The notes: a model not told the origin generated them from the sequence alone. Positions 55,193-64,000 are shown, numbered from the stretch's first letter. The stretch: 64,000 nucleotides of DNA from Halopseudomonas sabulinigri (GCF_900105255.1 NZ_LT629763.1:3351001-3415000); one strand, 5' to 3'. Translations and numbers: made by a program.

Positions 55193-55229
55193 TGGTATCG
55201 GGCTTCTTTTTATTGGTATCCCGATACCA
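55193..55229. repeat. TGGTATC direct and inverted repeats
   Basis: TGGTATCGGG (55193-55202) is followed by the perfect palindrome TGGTATC-CC-GATACCA (55214-55229). The first arm can also pair fully with CCCGATACCA (55220-55229). It lies 104-140 bases upstream of the TfoX-C gene and resembles an operator with two adjacent sites. Confidence 0.5.
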
Positions 55230-55275
55230 GTGTAGATTCCCCTGCTGAATCCGTACAGAAGGGCTCTGGCACGCG

Positions 55276-56820
55276 CTAGAGACGTTTTTTCAGCTGCTCT
55301 AGGAGTGCCTGCATGCTACTGGTACTCGAGGTGTCGACCTGTACGCTGATCTGCTGCTCTTGCTCGGTCAACGGCTCCAGGTGCTGCCGCTGCTGCTGCA
55401 CTACCTGCATGTCGGCGTCGGACGGGTCAGCGCCCTCACGGCGGCGCTGCTCAATCCATTGTTCTACGGTCGGCAGCGGTACATCGCAGTGCAGGATAAG
55501 GCAGGGCGCACACTGCTCTTCAATCGCGTCGCGCATCTGCTGACGCTGGGCGTGCTTGAGATGAGTGGCGTCGACAATGACGGCGTAGCCATTGGCCAGA
55601 ATGAGTTCGGCCAGCGCGGCCAGACGGTCGTAGGTTTTAACGCTGCGTTCCGGGGCGTACAGGCCGGAGTCCAGCGCCTGGTTATCGGCACTGCCGAACA
55701 GGCGCTTGCGTTCCATGTCGGAGCGCACGCGAATCGCGCCGACTTCACTGACCAGATTGTGTGCCAGGGTGCTTTTGCCGGTGCCAGACAGGCCAAACAT
55801 CAAAATACCGAAGCGGGCGGGCACTTCGGTATAGCGTTCGGCCAGGTCGGCGTAGCTACGGTAACGCAGCATCACTTGTTCGCGCTCTACGTCGCTGCTG
55901 TTGTCGCTCAGGCCGAACAGTGCCACTTTGGCCCGCACCATGGCACGGTAGGCCTTGTAATAGTTGAGCACCGCGAGACCTTCGTAGTCACCGGTCTGTT
56001 CCAAGTAACCGCTGACGAACCGCAGTGCCATTCCGGTTAAGCCGCGGTCTTCGAGATCCATGGCCATGAAGCCAACATCACTCATAACATCGGTCCAGCG
56101 GAAGGCCTCATTGAACTCAATGCAGTCAAACAGGGTCACTTGTCCGTCGACCAAGGTGACGTTGTCGAGGTAAGTGTCGCCGTGGCATTCGCGCACCAGG
56201 CCGGCAGCCTTGCGTTCGGCCAGTTGGGGAATCAGGCGTTGATAGGTAGTATTCGCCCACTGTTCCAGCTGTTCGAGCTGTGCCAGGTCCTTGGGGTCAT
56301 CGAGGAACGGGCGAATCTGATCGAAGTTTTGCGCAACAGGAGCATGTACCTGATCGGGGTTGCCGTAGGGCAACTCGATGCCGGCATGCGCGATCTGCCC
56401 ATGAAAGCGCGCCAGGGTGCCGGCCAGTTCGTCGATATGCCGATTTTCCAGACGGCCTTCGCGCTGCATGTTGCTCAGCAGGTCCGGCTGCTGGAACTGG
56501 CGGGTCTTCACCAGGTACTCGATGATGGGGCCGTCGCCAGTGAGTGTGGGCGCTTCGGCGCTACCGCGTACCGGGACCACGTCGAGATACAGGTTGGGCG
56601 CCAGGCGTCGATTGAGCCGCACTTCTTCAGCACAGAAGTGCGCGCGCTGCTCGAGGTTTGAGTAATCAAGAAAACCGAAGTTAACTGGCTTCTTGATTTT
56701 GTAAACGTAGTCGCCGGTCAGCAGCACCCAGGAAATGTGCGTTTCCATCAGCGTGAATTCGCTCACCGGGTGATCGTAGAGCGCGGGGTTTTGCAGGGCT
56801 TGTAACAGAGTCTGGCTCAC
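55276..56820 (-). CDS. aminoglycoside phosphotransferase-like / P-loop ATPase fusion
   Basis: The 514-residue protein fuses an APH-like kinase domain (about 1-320; YKIKKPVNFGFLDYS, RECHGDTYLDNVTLVDGQVTLFDCIEFNE with the catalytic HGD-like motif) to a C-terminal AAA_33 P-loop domain (FGLSGTGKSTLAHNL near residue 345, VDATHLKHAQRQQM). This two-domain arrangement is common in proteobacteria; substrates are unknown and antibiotic resistance should not be inferred. It is divergent from mrcB, with 123 bases between starts. Confidence 0.88.
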   Translation of the reverse strand: MSQTLLQALQNPALYDHPVSEFTLMETHISWVLLTGDYVYKIKKPVNFGFLDYSNLEQRAHFCAEEVRLNRRLAPNLYLDVVPVRGSAEAPTLTGDGPIIEYLVKTRQFQQPDLLSNMQREGRLENRHIDELAGTLARFHGQIAHAGIELPYGNPDQVHAPVAQNFDQIRPFLDDPKDLAQLEQLEQWANTTYQRLIPQLAERKAAGLVRECHGDTYLDNVTLVDGQVTLFDCIEFNEAFRWTDVMSDVGFMAMDLEDRGLTGMALRFVSGYLEQTGDYEGLAVLNYYKAYRAMVRAKVALFGLSDNSSDVEREQVMLRYRSYADLAERYTEVPARFGILMFGLSGTGKSTLAHNLVSEVGAIRVRSDMERKRLFGSADNQALDSGLYAPERSVKTYDRLAALAELILANGYAVIVDATHLKHAQRQQMRDAIEEQCAPCLILHCDVPLPTVEQWIEQRRREGADPSDADMQVVQQQRQHLEPLTEQEQQISVQVDTSSTSSMQALLEQLKKRL

Positions 56821-56943
56821 AGAGTTTCCTTGCTGGGGCTGGCAATGAGAACATTATGCGGGTTGGCCGGTCTCAGGCCAACCATGGCAACAGGCCGATA
56901 GTGTGCTGTCGGTCTCAACGGGTGTGAGGTAGAGCAGGGCAAT

Positions 56944-59271
56944 ATGGCTAAAAAACGCAAGGCGCGAGCAAAGAAGAAAAGCAGTATGAAGCAGCGCCTG
57001 GGAGGCTGGGTACTGAAACTCGGGTTGGTGTGTCTGGTGCTGCTGGCGGCATTGGCCATGTACCTCGATGCCATAGTGCAGGAAAAATTCTCCGGCAAGC
57101 GCTGGGCGGTACCGGCCAAGGTGTTTGCTCGCCCGCTGGAACTCTATGCCGGCCAACACCTTGGCCGAGACGATTTTCTCACAGAGCTCAAGGCGCTGGG
57201 TTACCGCCCGGTCAACTCGGTCAGCGGTCCGGGGCAGATGGCGGTCAGCGGTAACCAGATTGATGTGTATACCCGCGGCTTTCAGTTTTTTGAAGGTACC
57301 GAGCCCGCTCAGCGCGTGAGTGTGCGTTTCAATGGTGAGCAGGTTGCCAGTATTGGTGGCAGCGCCAATCTGGTCATGGCTCGCCTGGAGCCGATGATGA
57401 TCGGCGGTATTTACCCTGCCCACAACGAAGATCGCATTCTGGTGCGGCTGGATCAGGCGCCGCCTTATCTGGTGGATTCGCTGGTGGCGGTTGAAGACCG
57501 TGAGTTCTTTCAGCACTTTGGCGTTTCGCCCAAGGGCATAGCGCGCGCCATGTATGTAAACCTGACGTCCGGTAGTCTGCGTCAGGGCGGCAGCACGCTG
57601 ACCCAGCAGCTGGTCAAGAACTTCTACCTCAACAGCGACCGCAACATCATCCGCAAGGGCCTGGAAGCGATGATGGCAGTGCTGCTTGAGCTGCACTACT
57701 CGAAAGAGGAAATTCTCGAGGCTTACCTCAATGAGGTATTCCTTGGTCAGGACGGCAATCGTGCGATTCACGGCTTTGGCTTGGCCAGCCAGTATTATTT
57801 TGCCCAGCCGCTGCAGGAGTTGCAGCTGCATCAGGTCGCGCTGTTGGTGGGTATGGTCAAGGGTGCTTCCTACTACAATCCGCGTCGCAATCCGGAGCGC
57901 GCCACCGAGCGCCGCAATCTGGTACTGGACCTGATGGCCGAGCAGGGTATGGTCAGTGCCGAGCAGGCGGTGCAGGCCAAAAACAAGCCACTGGATGTAT
58001 CGGTGGGTGGCAGCATGGCCGATACCAGCTATCCGGCCTTTATGGATCTGGTCAAGCGCCAGCTGCGCGCTGATTATCGCGATGAGGATTTGACCAGCGA
58101 GGGTCTGCGCATCTTTACCAGCCTCGACCCGCTACTGCAGCACAAGGCGGAAGAAGCGGTGAAAACCACGCTCAAGCGACTGGGGCCGGCAGCCGAGAAT
58201 GTACCCTTGGAGTCCGCCATGGTGGTCTCCGGCGCGCAGACCGGTGAGGTGCTGGCGGTAGTCGGCGGCAGTGATCCGCGTTTCTCTGGCTTCAATAGAG
58301 CCCTGGATGCTTCGCGGCCGATCGGCTCGTTGATCAAGCCGGCGACCTATCTGACGGCGCTCGAGCAGGCTGACCGCTATTCGCTGGTCACCCCGATTGA
58401 CGACGCACCCATCGAACTGGAAGCCGAGCCAGGTAAAACCTGGTCACCGCAGAACTACGGGCGAGAAAGCCATGGTCTGGTGCCGCTGTACCTGGCGTTG
58501 GCCAAATCCTACAACCAGGCAGCAGTACGCCTGGGTATGGATGTAGGGGTCGACAAGGTACTCAATACCGTGCGCCGCTTGGGCGTGGAGCATGACTGGC
58601 CGGCTTATCCGTCGATGTTGCTGGGCTCCGGTGCGATGACGCCAATGCAGGTGAGTGACATGTACCAGACGCTGGCCAACGGCGGCTTCAATACGCCGCT
58701 GCGGTCGATTCGCAACGTACTCACGGCGCAAGGCGAGCCGCTCAAGCGCTATCCTTTCGAGGTACGGCAGCGGTTTGACTCGGCCAGCATCTACCTGACG
58801 CAGGAGGCCATGTCGCATGTCATGACCGAAGGTACCGGCCGCTCGGCGTACAATCGGGTGCCATCCAGTGTCCGCCTGGCCGGCAAGACCGGTACTACCA
58901 ACGATCTGCGTGATAGCTGGTTCGCCGGGTTCTCCGACGACCTGGTTGCGGTCGCCTGGGTCGGACGCGACGACAACGGGCGTACCCGGCTGACCGGTGC
59001 TACCGGAGCGTTGCAGGTGTGGAGTGCCTTCATGGGCGAAGCGCATCCGCAGAGTTTGTCGGCTATGCCGCCCGCGGGTATCGTCAAAGCCTGGGCTGAT
59101 CCGAGTACCGGGTTGGGTAGCGATCCGTCCTGTGTCGGCAGTATTGAAGTGCCGTTTCGTCAGGGTTTTGAGCCGCTGCCAGGGCCCGGCTGCCGTCCGG
59201 TGATTGACACCGAGGCCCTGCAAGATGGTGCCAACAAGGTACTGGATACCATTCGCGGCTGGCTGCGCTAA
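56944..59271 (+). CDS. mrcB: penicillin-binding protein 1B
   Basis: PBP1b polymerises and cross-links peptidoglycan. The 775-residue protein has a basic cytoplasmic start (MAKKRKARAKKK), one TM helix (about 22-44) and a UB2H-like domain. The GT51 domain carries VEDREFFQHFGVSPKGIARA and GGSTLTQQLVKNFYL, and the transpeptidase carries SLIK (PIGSLIKPATY), SYN (KSYNQAAVRLG) and KTGTT motifs. The TPR lipoprotein and yqcC follow as in P. aeruginosa. Confidence 0.96.
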   Translation: MAKKRKARAKKKSSMKQRLGGWVLKLGLVCLVLLAALAMYLDAIVQEKFSGKRWAVPAKVFARPLELYAGQHLGRDDFLTELKALGYRPVNSVSGPGQMAVSGNQIDVYTRGFQFFEGTEPAQRVSVRFNGEQVASIGGSANLVMARLEPMMIGGIYPAHNEDRILVRLDQAPPYLVDSLVAVEDREFFQHFGVSPKGIARAMYVNLTSGSLRQGGSTLTQQLVKNFYLNSDRNIIRKGLEAMMAVLLELHYSKEEILEAYLNEVFLGQDGNRAIHGFGLASQYYFAQPLQELQLHQVALLVGMVKGASYYNPRRNPERATERRNLVLDLMAEQGMVSAEQAVQAKNKPLDVSVGGSMADTSYPAFMDLVKRQLRADYRDEDLTSEGLRIFTSLDPLLQHKAEEAVKTTLKRLGPAAENVPLESAMVVSGAQTGEVLAVVGGSDPRFSGFNRALDASRPIGSLIKPATYLTALEQADRYSLVTPIDDAPIELEAEPGKTWSPQNYGRESHGLVPLYLALAKSYNQAAVRLGMDVGVDKVLNTVRRLGVEHDWPAYPSMLLGSGAMTPMQVSDMYQTLANGGFNTPLRSIRNVLTAQGEPLKRYPFEVRQRFDSASIYLTQEAMSHVMTEGTGRSAYNRVPSSVRLAGKTGTTNDLRDSWFAGFSDDLVAVAWVGRDDNGRTRLTGATGALQVWSAFMGEAHPQSLSAMPPAGIVKAWADPSTGLGSDPSCVGSIEVPFRQGFEPLPGPGCRPVIDTEALQDGANKVLDTIRGWLR

Positions 59272-59338
59272 GCAGCACTGCGTACACTGCCGCGATCAGG
59301 CTTGGAACACGAGCGGTTGTAACGAGAGGATGAAGCAG

Positions 59339-60010
59339 ATGGGGAGCAGACAGATTGCGTCGCTGGCGGCCGTATTGGCGCTGCTGGGCGGTTGCGCGGG
59401 TTCAGGCGGCGCTATTCCGGTGGTCGACAGCGGGCGCCCGGTGTCCAATGAAGACATGCAGAGCGGCGCAGGGCGTGTCACTACGGCTACTCCGGTGACC
59501 GGTCAGTCGCGCGATAGTGGCGTCGTGGTCATGGTGCCCAACGCCGAGGGCGGTTCCAGTCAGGTGGAGTCCTACCCCTTGGATTCGCAGCCGTCACTGC
59601 AGACCGGCCCTGCGGTGAGTTCTACACCCAGTAACGGTGGGTTCGGCGCGAGCGGCAACGGTAGCGTGCTGCAACAGGACGAGCAGTTGGATGGTCCGGT
59701 ACTCGCGTTGTTGACGACCGCGCGGCAACAGGAGAGCAATGGTGACCTGAACGGCGCCAATGCCAGTCTCGAGCGCGCCATGCGCATTGCTCCGCGTGAG
59801 CCCCAGGTTCTGTATCGCCTCGCGCAGGTGCGTTTGGGGCAGGGCGATGCGGCGCAAGCGGAGCAGTTGGCTCAACGTGGTTTGAGCTACGCTTCCGGCC
59901 GCCCGGAGCTGCAGGCGGGCCTGTGGGAGTTGGTCGCACAGGCGCGTGAGCAACAGGGTGATGCAGCCGGTGCCGAGCAGGCCAGGCAGCGAGCCAAAGT
60001 CTCGTCTTGA
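59339..60010 (+). CDS. TPR-containing lipoprotein
   Basis: The 223-residue protein has a lipoprotein signal peptide (LALLGGC) and a long Ser/Gly/Val-rich linker. A C-terminal TPR pair occupies about residues 120-215: LDGPVLALLTTARQQESNGDLNGANASLERAMRIAPREPQVLYRLAQVRLGQGDAAQAEQLAQRGL. GAGAGG fits the ATG at 59339 better than the ATG at 59330. The mrcB-TPR-yqcC order suggests a cell-envelope role, possibly an accessory of PBP1b (inference). Confidence 0.85.
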   Translation: MGSRQIASLAAVLALLGGCAGSGGAIPVVDSGRPVSNEDMQSGAGRVTTATPVTGQSRDSGVVVMVPNAEGGSSQVESYPLDSQPSLQTGPAVSSTPSNGGFGASGNGSVLQQDEQLDGPVLALLTTARQQESNGDLNGANASLERAMRIAPREPQVLYRLAQVRLGQGDAAQAEQLAQRGLSYASGRPELQAGLWELVAQAREQQGDAAGAEQARQRAKVSS

Positions 60011-60345
60011 GCCCGCAGCAATGGCACGCGCTGGCAGACGCGCTGTTGCGGTTGGAGCAGAGTTTGCGTGCGCAGGGGCTTTGGTCGGATAGGCGTCCGG
60101 CAGCAGAACGGTTGAATAGCCAGACGCCTTTTTGCGTCGACACTCTCGACTTTGAACAATGGCTGCAGTGGGTGTTTATTCCGCGTCTGGCCTTGCTGAT
60201 CAATCAGCAAGGCCGGCTGCCGGCAGAATGCAATATTCTGCCCATGGCGCAGGAGGCACTGGCGCCGCTCGGGCGCCGCGCGCAGCCGTTACTGGAGAGC
60301 GTTGCGGAGGTGGACCGTCTGGCATCCTTGCTGGTCCACCGTTGA
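60007..60345 (+). CDS. yqcC: YqcC family protein
   Basis: The 112-residue cytoplasmic protein has the YqcC pattern ALLRLEQSLRAQGLWSDRRPAAERLNSQTPFCVDTLDFEQWLQWVFIPRLALLINQQGRLPAECNILPMAQEAL. The only sensible start is TTG at 60007, whose TGA overlap with the TPR gene (TTGA) implies coupling. In enterobacteria yqcC is next to truC, a pseudouridine synthase. Function is not established. Confidence 0.88.
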   Translation: MSPQQWHALADALLRLEQSLRAQGLWSDRRPAAERLNSQTPFCVDTLDFEQWLQWVFIPRLALLINQQGRLPAECNILPMAQEALAPLGRRAQPLLESVAEVDRLASLLVHR

Positions 60346-60360
60346 GTTTAGCCGGCGGGC

Positions 60361-60798
60361 TTAGTTGCAGTACGTAGTCAGGTCTTCGCGGGCTTTCGCG
60401 ATCATGGTCTGACGTTCCTCTTCACCGATGCGTTCCATTTCGCCAGCATCATTGGTGCGCCCCAGACGTGGATTGTTCTCCAGCGTAGTCAGGTCTTCGC
60501 GCAGCTTGGCGCATTGGGCTTCCCGCTGGGCCTGTTGTTCGCGCTCTGCTTTCTTGGCTGCTGCGTCGGTTTCGCCGTTTTGCGTGTCGCTCTCGCTCGG
60601 CGCTGCTGTCGCAGCGGGTGCCATATTGCTACCCAGCTTGGGTGGAGCGGTGACATTCATACGTTCGTACTGATCGCTGGCAGGGGGTTGCTGGCTGAAC
60701 TGCGTTACGCCGTTCTCGTCTACCCACTTGTAGAGTTTTTCTGCCATGGCGTGCGAGCAGATCATGCTCAGGGCGATGGCGATAAGCGTGTTGCGCAT
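60361..60798 (-). CDS. DUF4124 exported protein
   Basis: The 145-residue protein has a signal peptide (MRNTLIAIALSMICSHAMA) and an immediate DUF4124 motif EKLYKWVDENGVTQFSQQPP. A charged low-complexity Ala/Glu/Gln segment with two Cys near the end follows. DUF4124 proteins are periplasmic and of unknown function. It converges on yqcC with 15 bases between stops. It heads the 412-base gap upstream of ilvI. Confidence 0.87.
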   Translation of the reverse strand: MRNTLIAIALSMICSHAMAEKLYKWVDENGVTQFSQQPPASDQYERMNVTAPPKLGSNMAPAATAAPSESDTQNGETDAAAKKAEREQQAQREAQCAKLREDLTTLENNPRLGRTNDAGEMERIGEEERQTMIAKAREDLTTYCN

Positions 60799-61210
60799 AC
60801 GGTTTTCTTCCTTGTTCTCATCGGGTTTGGGCGAGTCGTTGGCTAACTATAGCCAAAGCCAGTGTTTCGGGTACATCCCGACTGTTGTAATTGTGCAACT
60901 TGGCTTGACTTGTGTGGCTTGAGAATAAACAATTCGTGGTTCTCATAAGCCAGCTGATATCGGTGCTCACCCGCAACTGATACGGCGGGCTTTGTTGCTC
61001 AATCCAGGAGGCGAAACCCGCCAACTCCTGGCCTGGCACCCGCACGCGCTACCTCGCGCTGGGGGAGGCAGCTCCAAACAGCAGGAGTCAGTCTCCAAGC
61101 ACGTAGTCAAGCTGATGCATGGCAACTACCGTTGTCACTGCGCTGCCGAGCAGTAAACAGGTATCCGGCTGCCCACCTATGGTGGACGGCATGCTAGAGG
61201 TGATTCAAAA
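60799..61210 (+). promoter_or_regulatory. ilvI promoter and leader region
   Basis: This 412-base gap holds the ilvI promoter. TTGACT (60905-60910) and AACAAT (60928-60933) with 17-base spacing are plausible -35/-10 elements. The transcribed leader has a hairpin, CCAGGA-GGCG / CGCC-aac-TCCTGG, at about 61004-61031. Short ORFs at 61117 (MHGNYRCHCAAEQ) and 61119 (beginning MATTVVTALPSS, Val/Thr-rich) are visible. I see no attenuator terminator, so leader-peptide control is only a possibility. Confidence 0.4.
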
Positions 61211-62941
61211 GTGGAGCTTTTATCCGGCGCTGAGATGGTCGTCCGCTCATTGCGTGACGAGGGTGTTAAATACATCTATGGGTACCCTGGTGGTGCTCTT
61301 CTGCATATTTACGATGCGATTTTCCGTCAGGACGATGTCGAGCATATTCTGGTGCGCCATGAACAGGCGGCTGCTCACATGGCTGATGGTTATGCGCGTG
61401 CTACCGGCAAGGCGGGTGTGGTCCTGGTCACGTCGGGACCGGGTGCTACCAATACCATTACCGGTATTGCGACTGCCTACATGGACTCGATCCCCATGGT
61501 GATCATTTCCGGTCAGGTTGCCAGCAACGTGGTGGGCACTGATGCCTTCCAGGAAACCGATATGGTCGGCGTTTCGCGTCCTATCGTGAAGCACAGCTTC
61601 ATGGTCAAGGATCCGCGTGATATCCCCGAGATCATCAAGAAGGCCTTCTATCTGGCTCAGACAGGCCGCCCGGGCCCGGTTGTGGTTGATATCCCCAAGG
61701 ATATGGGTAATCCGGCGGACAAGTTCGAGTACAGCTATCCGAAGAAGGTCAAGCTGCGTTCTTACAATCCGGCCACGCGTGGTCATTCCGGCCAGATTCG
61801 CAAAGCCGTAGAGATGATGCTGGCTGCCAAGCGCCCGATCATTTACTCCGGCGGCGGCGTTATTCTGGGTGGTGCGTCAAGTCAGTTGACCGAGCTGGTC
61901 AAGGCACTCAACGTGCCAATTACCAGTACGCTGATGGGCCTGGGCGCCTATCCTGGCACCGATCGCCAGTTTTTGGGGATGCTGGGTATGCACGGCAGTT
62001 ACACTGCCAACTTGGCGATGCACCATGCTGACGTGATCCTGGCGATTGGCGCGCGTTTTGATGACCGCGTTATCAATGGCGACAACGCTGCCAAGTTCTG
62101 CCCGAATGCCAAGGTCATTCACGTGGATATCGATCCGGCCTCTATTTCCAAGACGGTCAAGGCGGATATTCCGATCGTGGGTCCGGTTGAAAGCGTGCTG
62201 AGCGAGATGATCGCGATCTTCAAGGAGATCAATCAGCAGCCCGATCAGGAAGGCCAGGCCACCTGGTGGAAGCAGGTCGACGAGTGGCGTGGTGGTGGCA
62301 AGCTGTTTCCCTATGATGCGGGCGACGGTTCCATCATCAAGCCTCAGCACGTTATCGAAACCCTTTGGGAAGTTACCAAGGGCGATGCCTTTGTCACTTC
62401 GGACGTGGGCCAGCATCAGATGTTTGCTGCCCAGTACTATCCGTTCGACAAACCCAATCGCTGGATCAACTCTGGCGGCCTGGGCACCATGGGCTTCGGT
62501 TTTCCAGCGGCCATGGGTGTGAAGATGAACTTCCCGGAGGCGGATGTCGCCTGCGTGACCGGTGAGGGCAGCATCCAGATGAATATTCAGGAGATGTCTA
62601 CCTGTCTGCAGTACGACCTGCCGGTGAAGATCATAAACCTGAACAACGGTGCTCTGGGTATGGTGCGTCAGTGGCAGGACATGCAGTACAACAGCCGCTA
62701 CTCGCATTCATACATGGACTCGTTGCCTGATTTTGTTCGTCTTGCCGAGGCCTATGGTCACGTGGGTATCCGCATCACCGACCTGAAAGACCTGAAGCCC
62801 AAGATGGAAGAGGCATTCGCCATGAAGGATCGCCTGGTGTTTCTCGACATTGCCGTCGACACCAGCGAGCACGTTTACCCCATGCAGGTCCGGGGTGGCG
62901 CGATGCGCGATATGTGGCTGAGCAAAACGGAGCGCACCTGA
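61211..62941 (+). CDS. ilvI: acetolactate synthase III large subunit
   Basis: AHAS condenses pyruvate with pyruvate or ketobutyrate, the first shared step of branched-chain amino-acid synthesis. The 576-residue ThDP enzyme has the catalytic Glu in [19 protein letters not shown], the FAD/ThDP central domain, and the ThDP motif [30 protein letters not shown]. The start is GTG at 61211, eleven bases after AGAGG. The regulatory subunit ilvH follows two bases downstream. Confidence 0.96.
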   Translation: MELLSGAEMVVRSLRDEGVKYIYGYPGGALLHIYDAIFRQDDVEHILVRHEQAAAHMADGYARATGKAGVVLVTSGPGATNTITGIATAYMDSIPMVIISGQVASNVVGTDAFQETDMVGVSRPIVKHSFMVKDPRDIPEIIKKAFYLAQTGRPGPVVVDIPKDMGNPADKFEYSYPKKVKLRSYNPATRGHSGQIRKAVEMMLAAKRPIIYSGGGVILGGASSQLTELVKALNVPITSTLMGLGAYPGTDRQFLGMLGMHGSYTANLAMHHADVILAIGARFDDRVINGDNAAKFCPNAKVIHVDIDPASISKTVKADIPIVGPVESVLSEMIAIFKEINQQPDQEGQATWWKQVDEWRGGGKLFPYDAGDGSIIKPQHVIETLWEVTKGDAFVTSDVGQHQMFAAQYYPFDKPNRWINSGGLGTMGFGFPAAMGVKMNFPEADVACVTGEGSIQMNIQEMSTCLQYDLPVKIINLNNGALGMVRQWQDMQYNSRYSHSYMDSLPDFVRLAEAYGHVGIRITDLKDLKPKMEEAFAMKDRLVFLDIAVDTSEHVYPMQVRGGAMRDMWLSKTERT

Positions 62942-62943
62942 TC

Positions 62944-63435
62944 ATGAGACATATCATTTCCGTATTACTGGAAAACGAACCAGGCGCGTTGTCACGAGTT
63001 GTAGGATTGTTTTCCCAGCGTAACTACAACATCGAGACCCTGACTGTGGCGCCAACCGAAGACCCGACCCTGTCGCGTCTGACGTTGACGACCATCGGTC
63101 ATGACGAAGTGGTGGAGCAGATCACCAAGAACCTCAACAAATTGATTGAGGTGGTGAAGCTGGTCAACCTGTCCGAGGGGCCTCACATCGAGCGCGAGTT
63201 GATGCTGGTCAAAATCAAGGCAACCGGTGCCCAGCGTGCTGAAGTAAAGCGCACCACGGATATTTTTCGTGGGCAGATTGTTGATGTATCTGCGAGTGTC
63301 TATACCGTACAGCTGGCGGGTACCACGGATAAGCTGGAAAGCTTTATAGAAGCCGTCGGACCAACGTCAGTGCTGGAAGTGGTGCGTACCGGGGTATCCG
63401 GTATTGCGCGTGGCGAGAAGGTGCTGAGTATCTGA
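62944..63435 (+). CDS. ilvH: acetolactate synthase small regulatory subunit
   Basis: The 163-residue subunit has an N-terminal ACT domain (RHIISVLLENEPGALSRVVGLFSQRNYNIETLTVAPTEDPTLSRLTL) and a C-terminal ACT-like half. It confers valine feedback inhibition on IlvI. The ATG at 62944 is two bases after the ilvI stop. A terminator follows, and ilvC, which usually comes next in Pseudomonas, is absent. Confidence 0.97.
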   Translation: MRHIISVLLENEPGALSRVVGLFSQRNYNIETLTVAPTEDPTLSRLTLTTIGHDEVVEQITKNLNKLIEVVKLVNLSEGPHIERELMLVKIKATGAQRAEVKRTTDIFRGQIVDVSASVYTVQLAGTTDKLESFIEAVGPTSVLEVVRTGVSGIARGEKVLSI

Positions 63436-63451
63436 CTCGTTGTGGTAAAAG

Positions 63452-63480
63452 AAAACGCGGCCCGGGTGCCGCGTTTTTTT
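63452..63480 (+). terminator. intrinsic terminator after ilvH
   Basis: AACGCGGC (63454-63461), a CCGGGT loop and GCCGCGTT (63468-63475) form a strong stem, followed by T's to 63480. It ends the ilvIH transcript 16 bases after the ilvH stop. Confidence 0.95.
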
Positions 63481-63561
63481 ATGCCCGTAACGGCAGGTAC
63501 TGGTTATTTCACCGGCATGTTGCCACACTGTTCAGCTCGGTATTCTCGATAAGGTAGCGTC

Positions 63562-64000
63562 ATGACAGAGCATCAAACCCAAAAACCTGAGTCCGAACAG
63601 GATACGCCACACACGTTGTTGCCAATTGATGAGCACGTGGAAGAAAGCCATGGCCCAGACGGCAAGAAGGTGCGCCACAAAGGTATTTACCTGCTGCCCA
63701 ATCTGTTCACCACGGCTGCTCTGTTTTCCGGCTTTTACGCCATTGTCAGTGCGATGGATGGCAATTTTGCCCATGCGGCTGTGGCGGTGTTCGTGGCCAT
63801 GGTGCTGGATGGCCTGGATGGGCGCGTGGCGCGTTTGACCAATACGCAGAGCGCCTTTGGTGCAGAGTACGATAGCCTGTCGGATATGGTCGCCTTTGGT
63901 GTCGCCCCGGCGGTAGTGGTATTCAGTTGGGCGCTGACAGATATGGGCAAGGTCGGCTGGGTGTTTGCCTTTATCTATGTGGCTGGCGCGGCTTTGCGGC
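63562..64000 (+). CDS. pssA: CDP-diacylglycerol-serine O-phosphatidyltransferase (partial)
   Basis: PssA makes phosphatidylserine for phosphatidylethanolamine synthesis. The gene runs off the window; 146 residues are visible. It starts at the ATG at 63562 after AAGG. The protein begins MTEHQTQKPESEQ, with membrane helices from about residue 45 and the complete CDP-alcohol phosphotransferase signature DGLDGRVARLTNTQSAFGAEYDSLSD. The 3' end lies outside the window. Confidence 0.93.
   Translation, partial: MTEHQTQKPESEQDTPHTLLPIDEHVEESHGPDGKKVRHKGIYLLPNLFTTAALFSGFYAIVSAMDGNFAHAAVAVFVAMVLDGLDGRVARLTNTQSAFGAEYDSLSDMVAFGVAPAVVVFSWALTDMGKVGWVFAFIYVAGAALR

Noticed and set aside
55276..56820. Aminoglycoside resistance gene
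   Set aside because: The APH-like domain is fused to a P-loop ATPase in a common housekeeping-type arrangement; fold similarity does not support resistance.
61117..61158. 13-residue leader peptide MHGNYRCHCAAEQ before ilvI
   Set aside because: No run of branched-chain codons and no ribosome binding site of note; recorded only within the leader description.

Overview
The window is chromosomal DNA of a Pseudomonas-type gammaproteobacterium, either Pseudomonas sensu lato or a near relative such as Halopseudomonas. This is inferred from gene order and recognisable regulatory RNAs, not from a database search. Diagnostic blocks are rbfA-truB-rpsO-pnp at the left end, dksA-gluQ-cbrX-cbrA-cbrB-crcZ-pcnB-folK-panB-panC-acs in the middle, and cbpA / mrcB / TPR lipoprotein / yqcC / ilvIH-pssA at the right. 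Coding density is high and GC-rich. I saw no tRNA, rRNA, insertion sequence, prophage or CRISPR array.

Layout. (1) 0-4.1 kb: ribosome maturation and RNA decay genes, closed by a strong bidirectional terminator. (2) 4.1-28.7 kb: an accessory block between pnp and acs. It holds catalase, a PPOX flavoprotein, two paralogous tiny exported proteins beside a LysR regulator, a MarR/siderophore-reductase operon with a double palindromic operator, two AraC regulators, a CHASE-domain histidine kinase and many small stand-alone enzymes (GNAT, VOC, YjbR, DJ-1, MOSC, cupin, RsuA, ThpR). It ends with a leftward fatty-acid/acyl-CoA operon (thiolase, FadJ-like protein, CoA hydrolase/transferase) plus an acetoacetyl-CoA thiolase. 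(3) 28.8-41.7 kb: acetyl-CoA synthetase, pantothenate genes, folK, pcnB and the CbrAB carbon-control module. The sRNA gene crcZ lies between cbrB and pcnB with a sigma-54 promoter and a cluster of CbrB-type TGTTAC/GTAACA sites. (4) 42-47 kb: aminotransferase, sfsA, a Rieske protein, and a heme ABC permease/ATPase/ChaN set without receptor or binding protein. (5) 47-53.6 kb: a TetR-controlled RND tripartite efflux pump (TtgABC/MexAB-OprM type) with a recognisable operator. (6) 53.6-64 kb: a PrrF-type iron-responsive sRNA with an overlapping Fur-like palindrome, cbpA, a TfoX-C protein, an APH/ATPase fusion, mrcB, a TPR lipoprotein, yqcC, a DUF4124 protein, ilvI-ilvH and the start of pssA.

How it fits together. 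The most informative material is non-coding. CrcZ normally titrates Hfq/Crc away from A-rich motifs near start codons, and the acs mRNA in this same window has such a motif (AATAACAA) directly before its Shine-Dalgarno. CbrAB, CrcZ and one probable target therefore sit within 10 kb. The PrrF-like RNA lies beside cbpA as in P. aeruginosa, but an efflux-pump operon separates it from the heme genes, and only one copy is present. The overlapping small ORF cbrX upstream of cbrA is conserved in arrangement. Novel-looking material is limited: the paired exported peptides with repeated GTTTC-N7-GAAAC sites are the best candidate for something undescribed.
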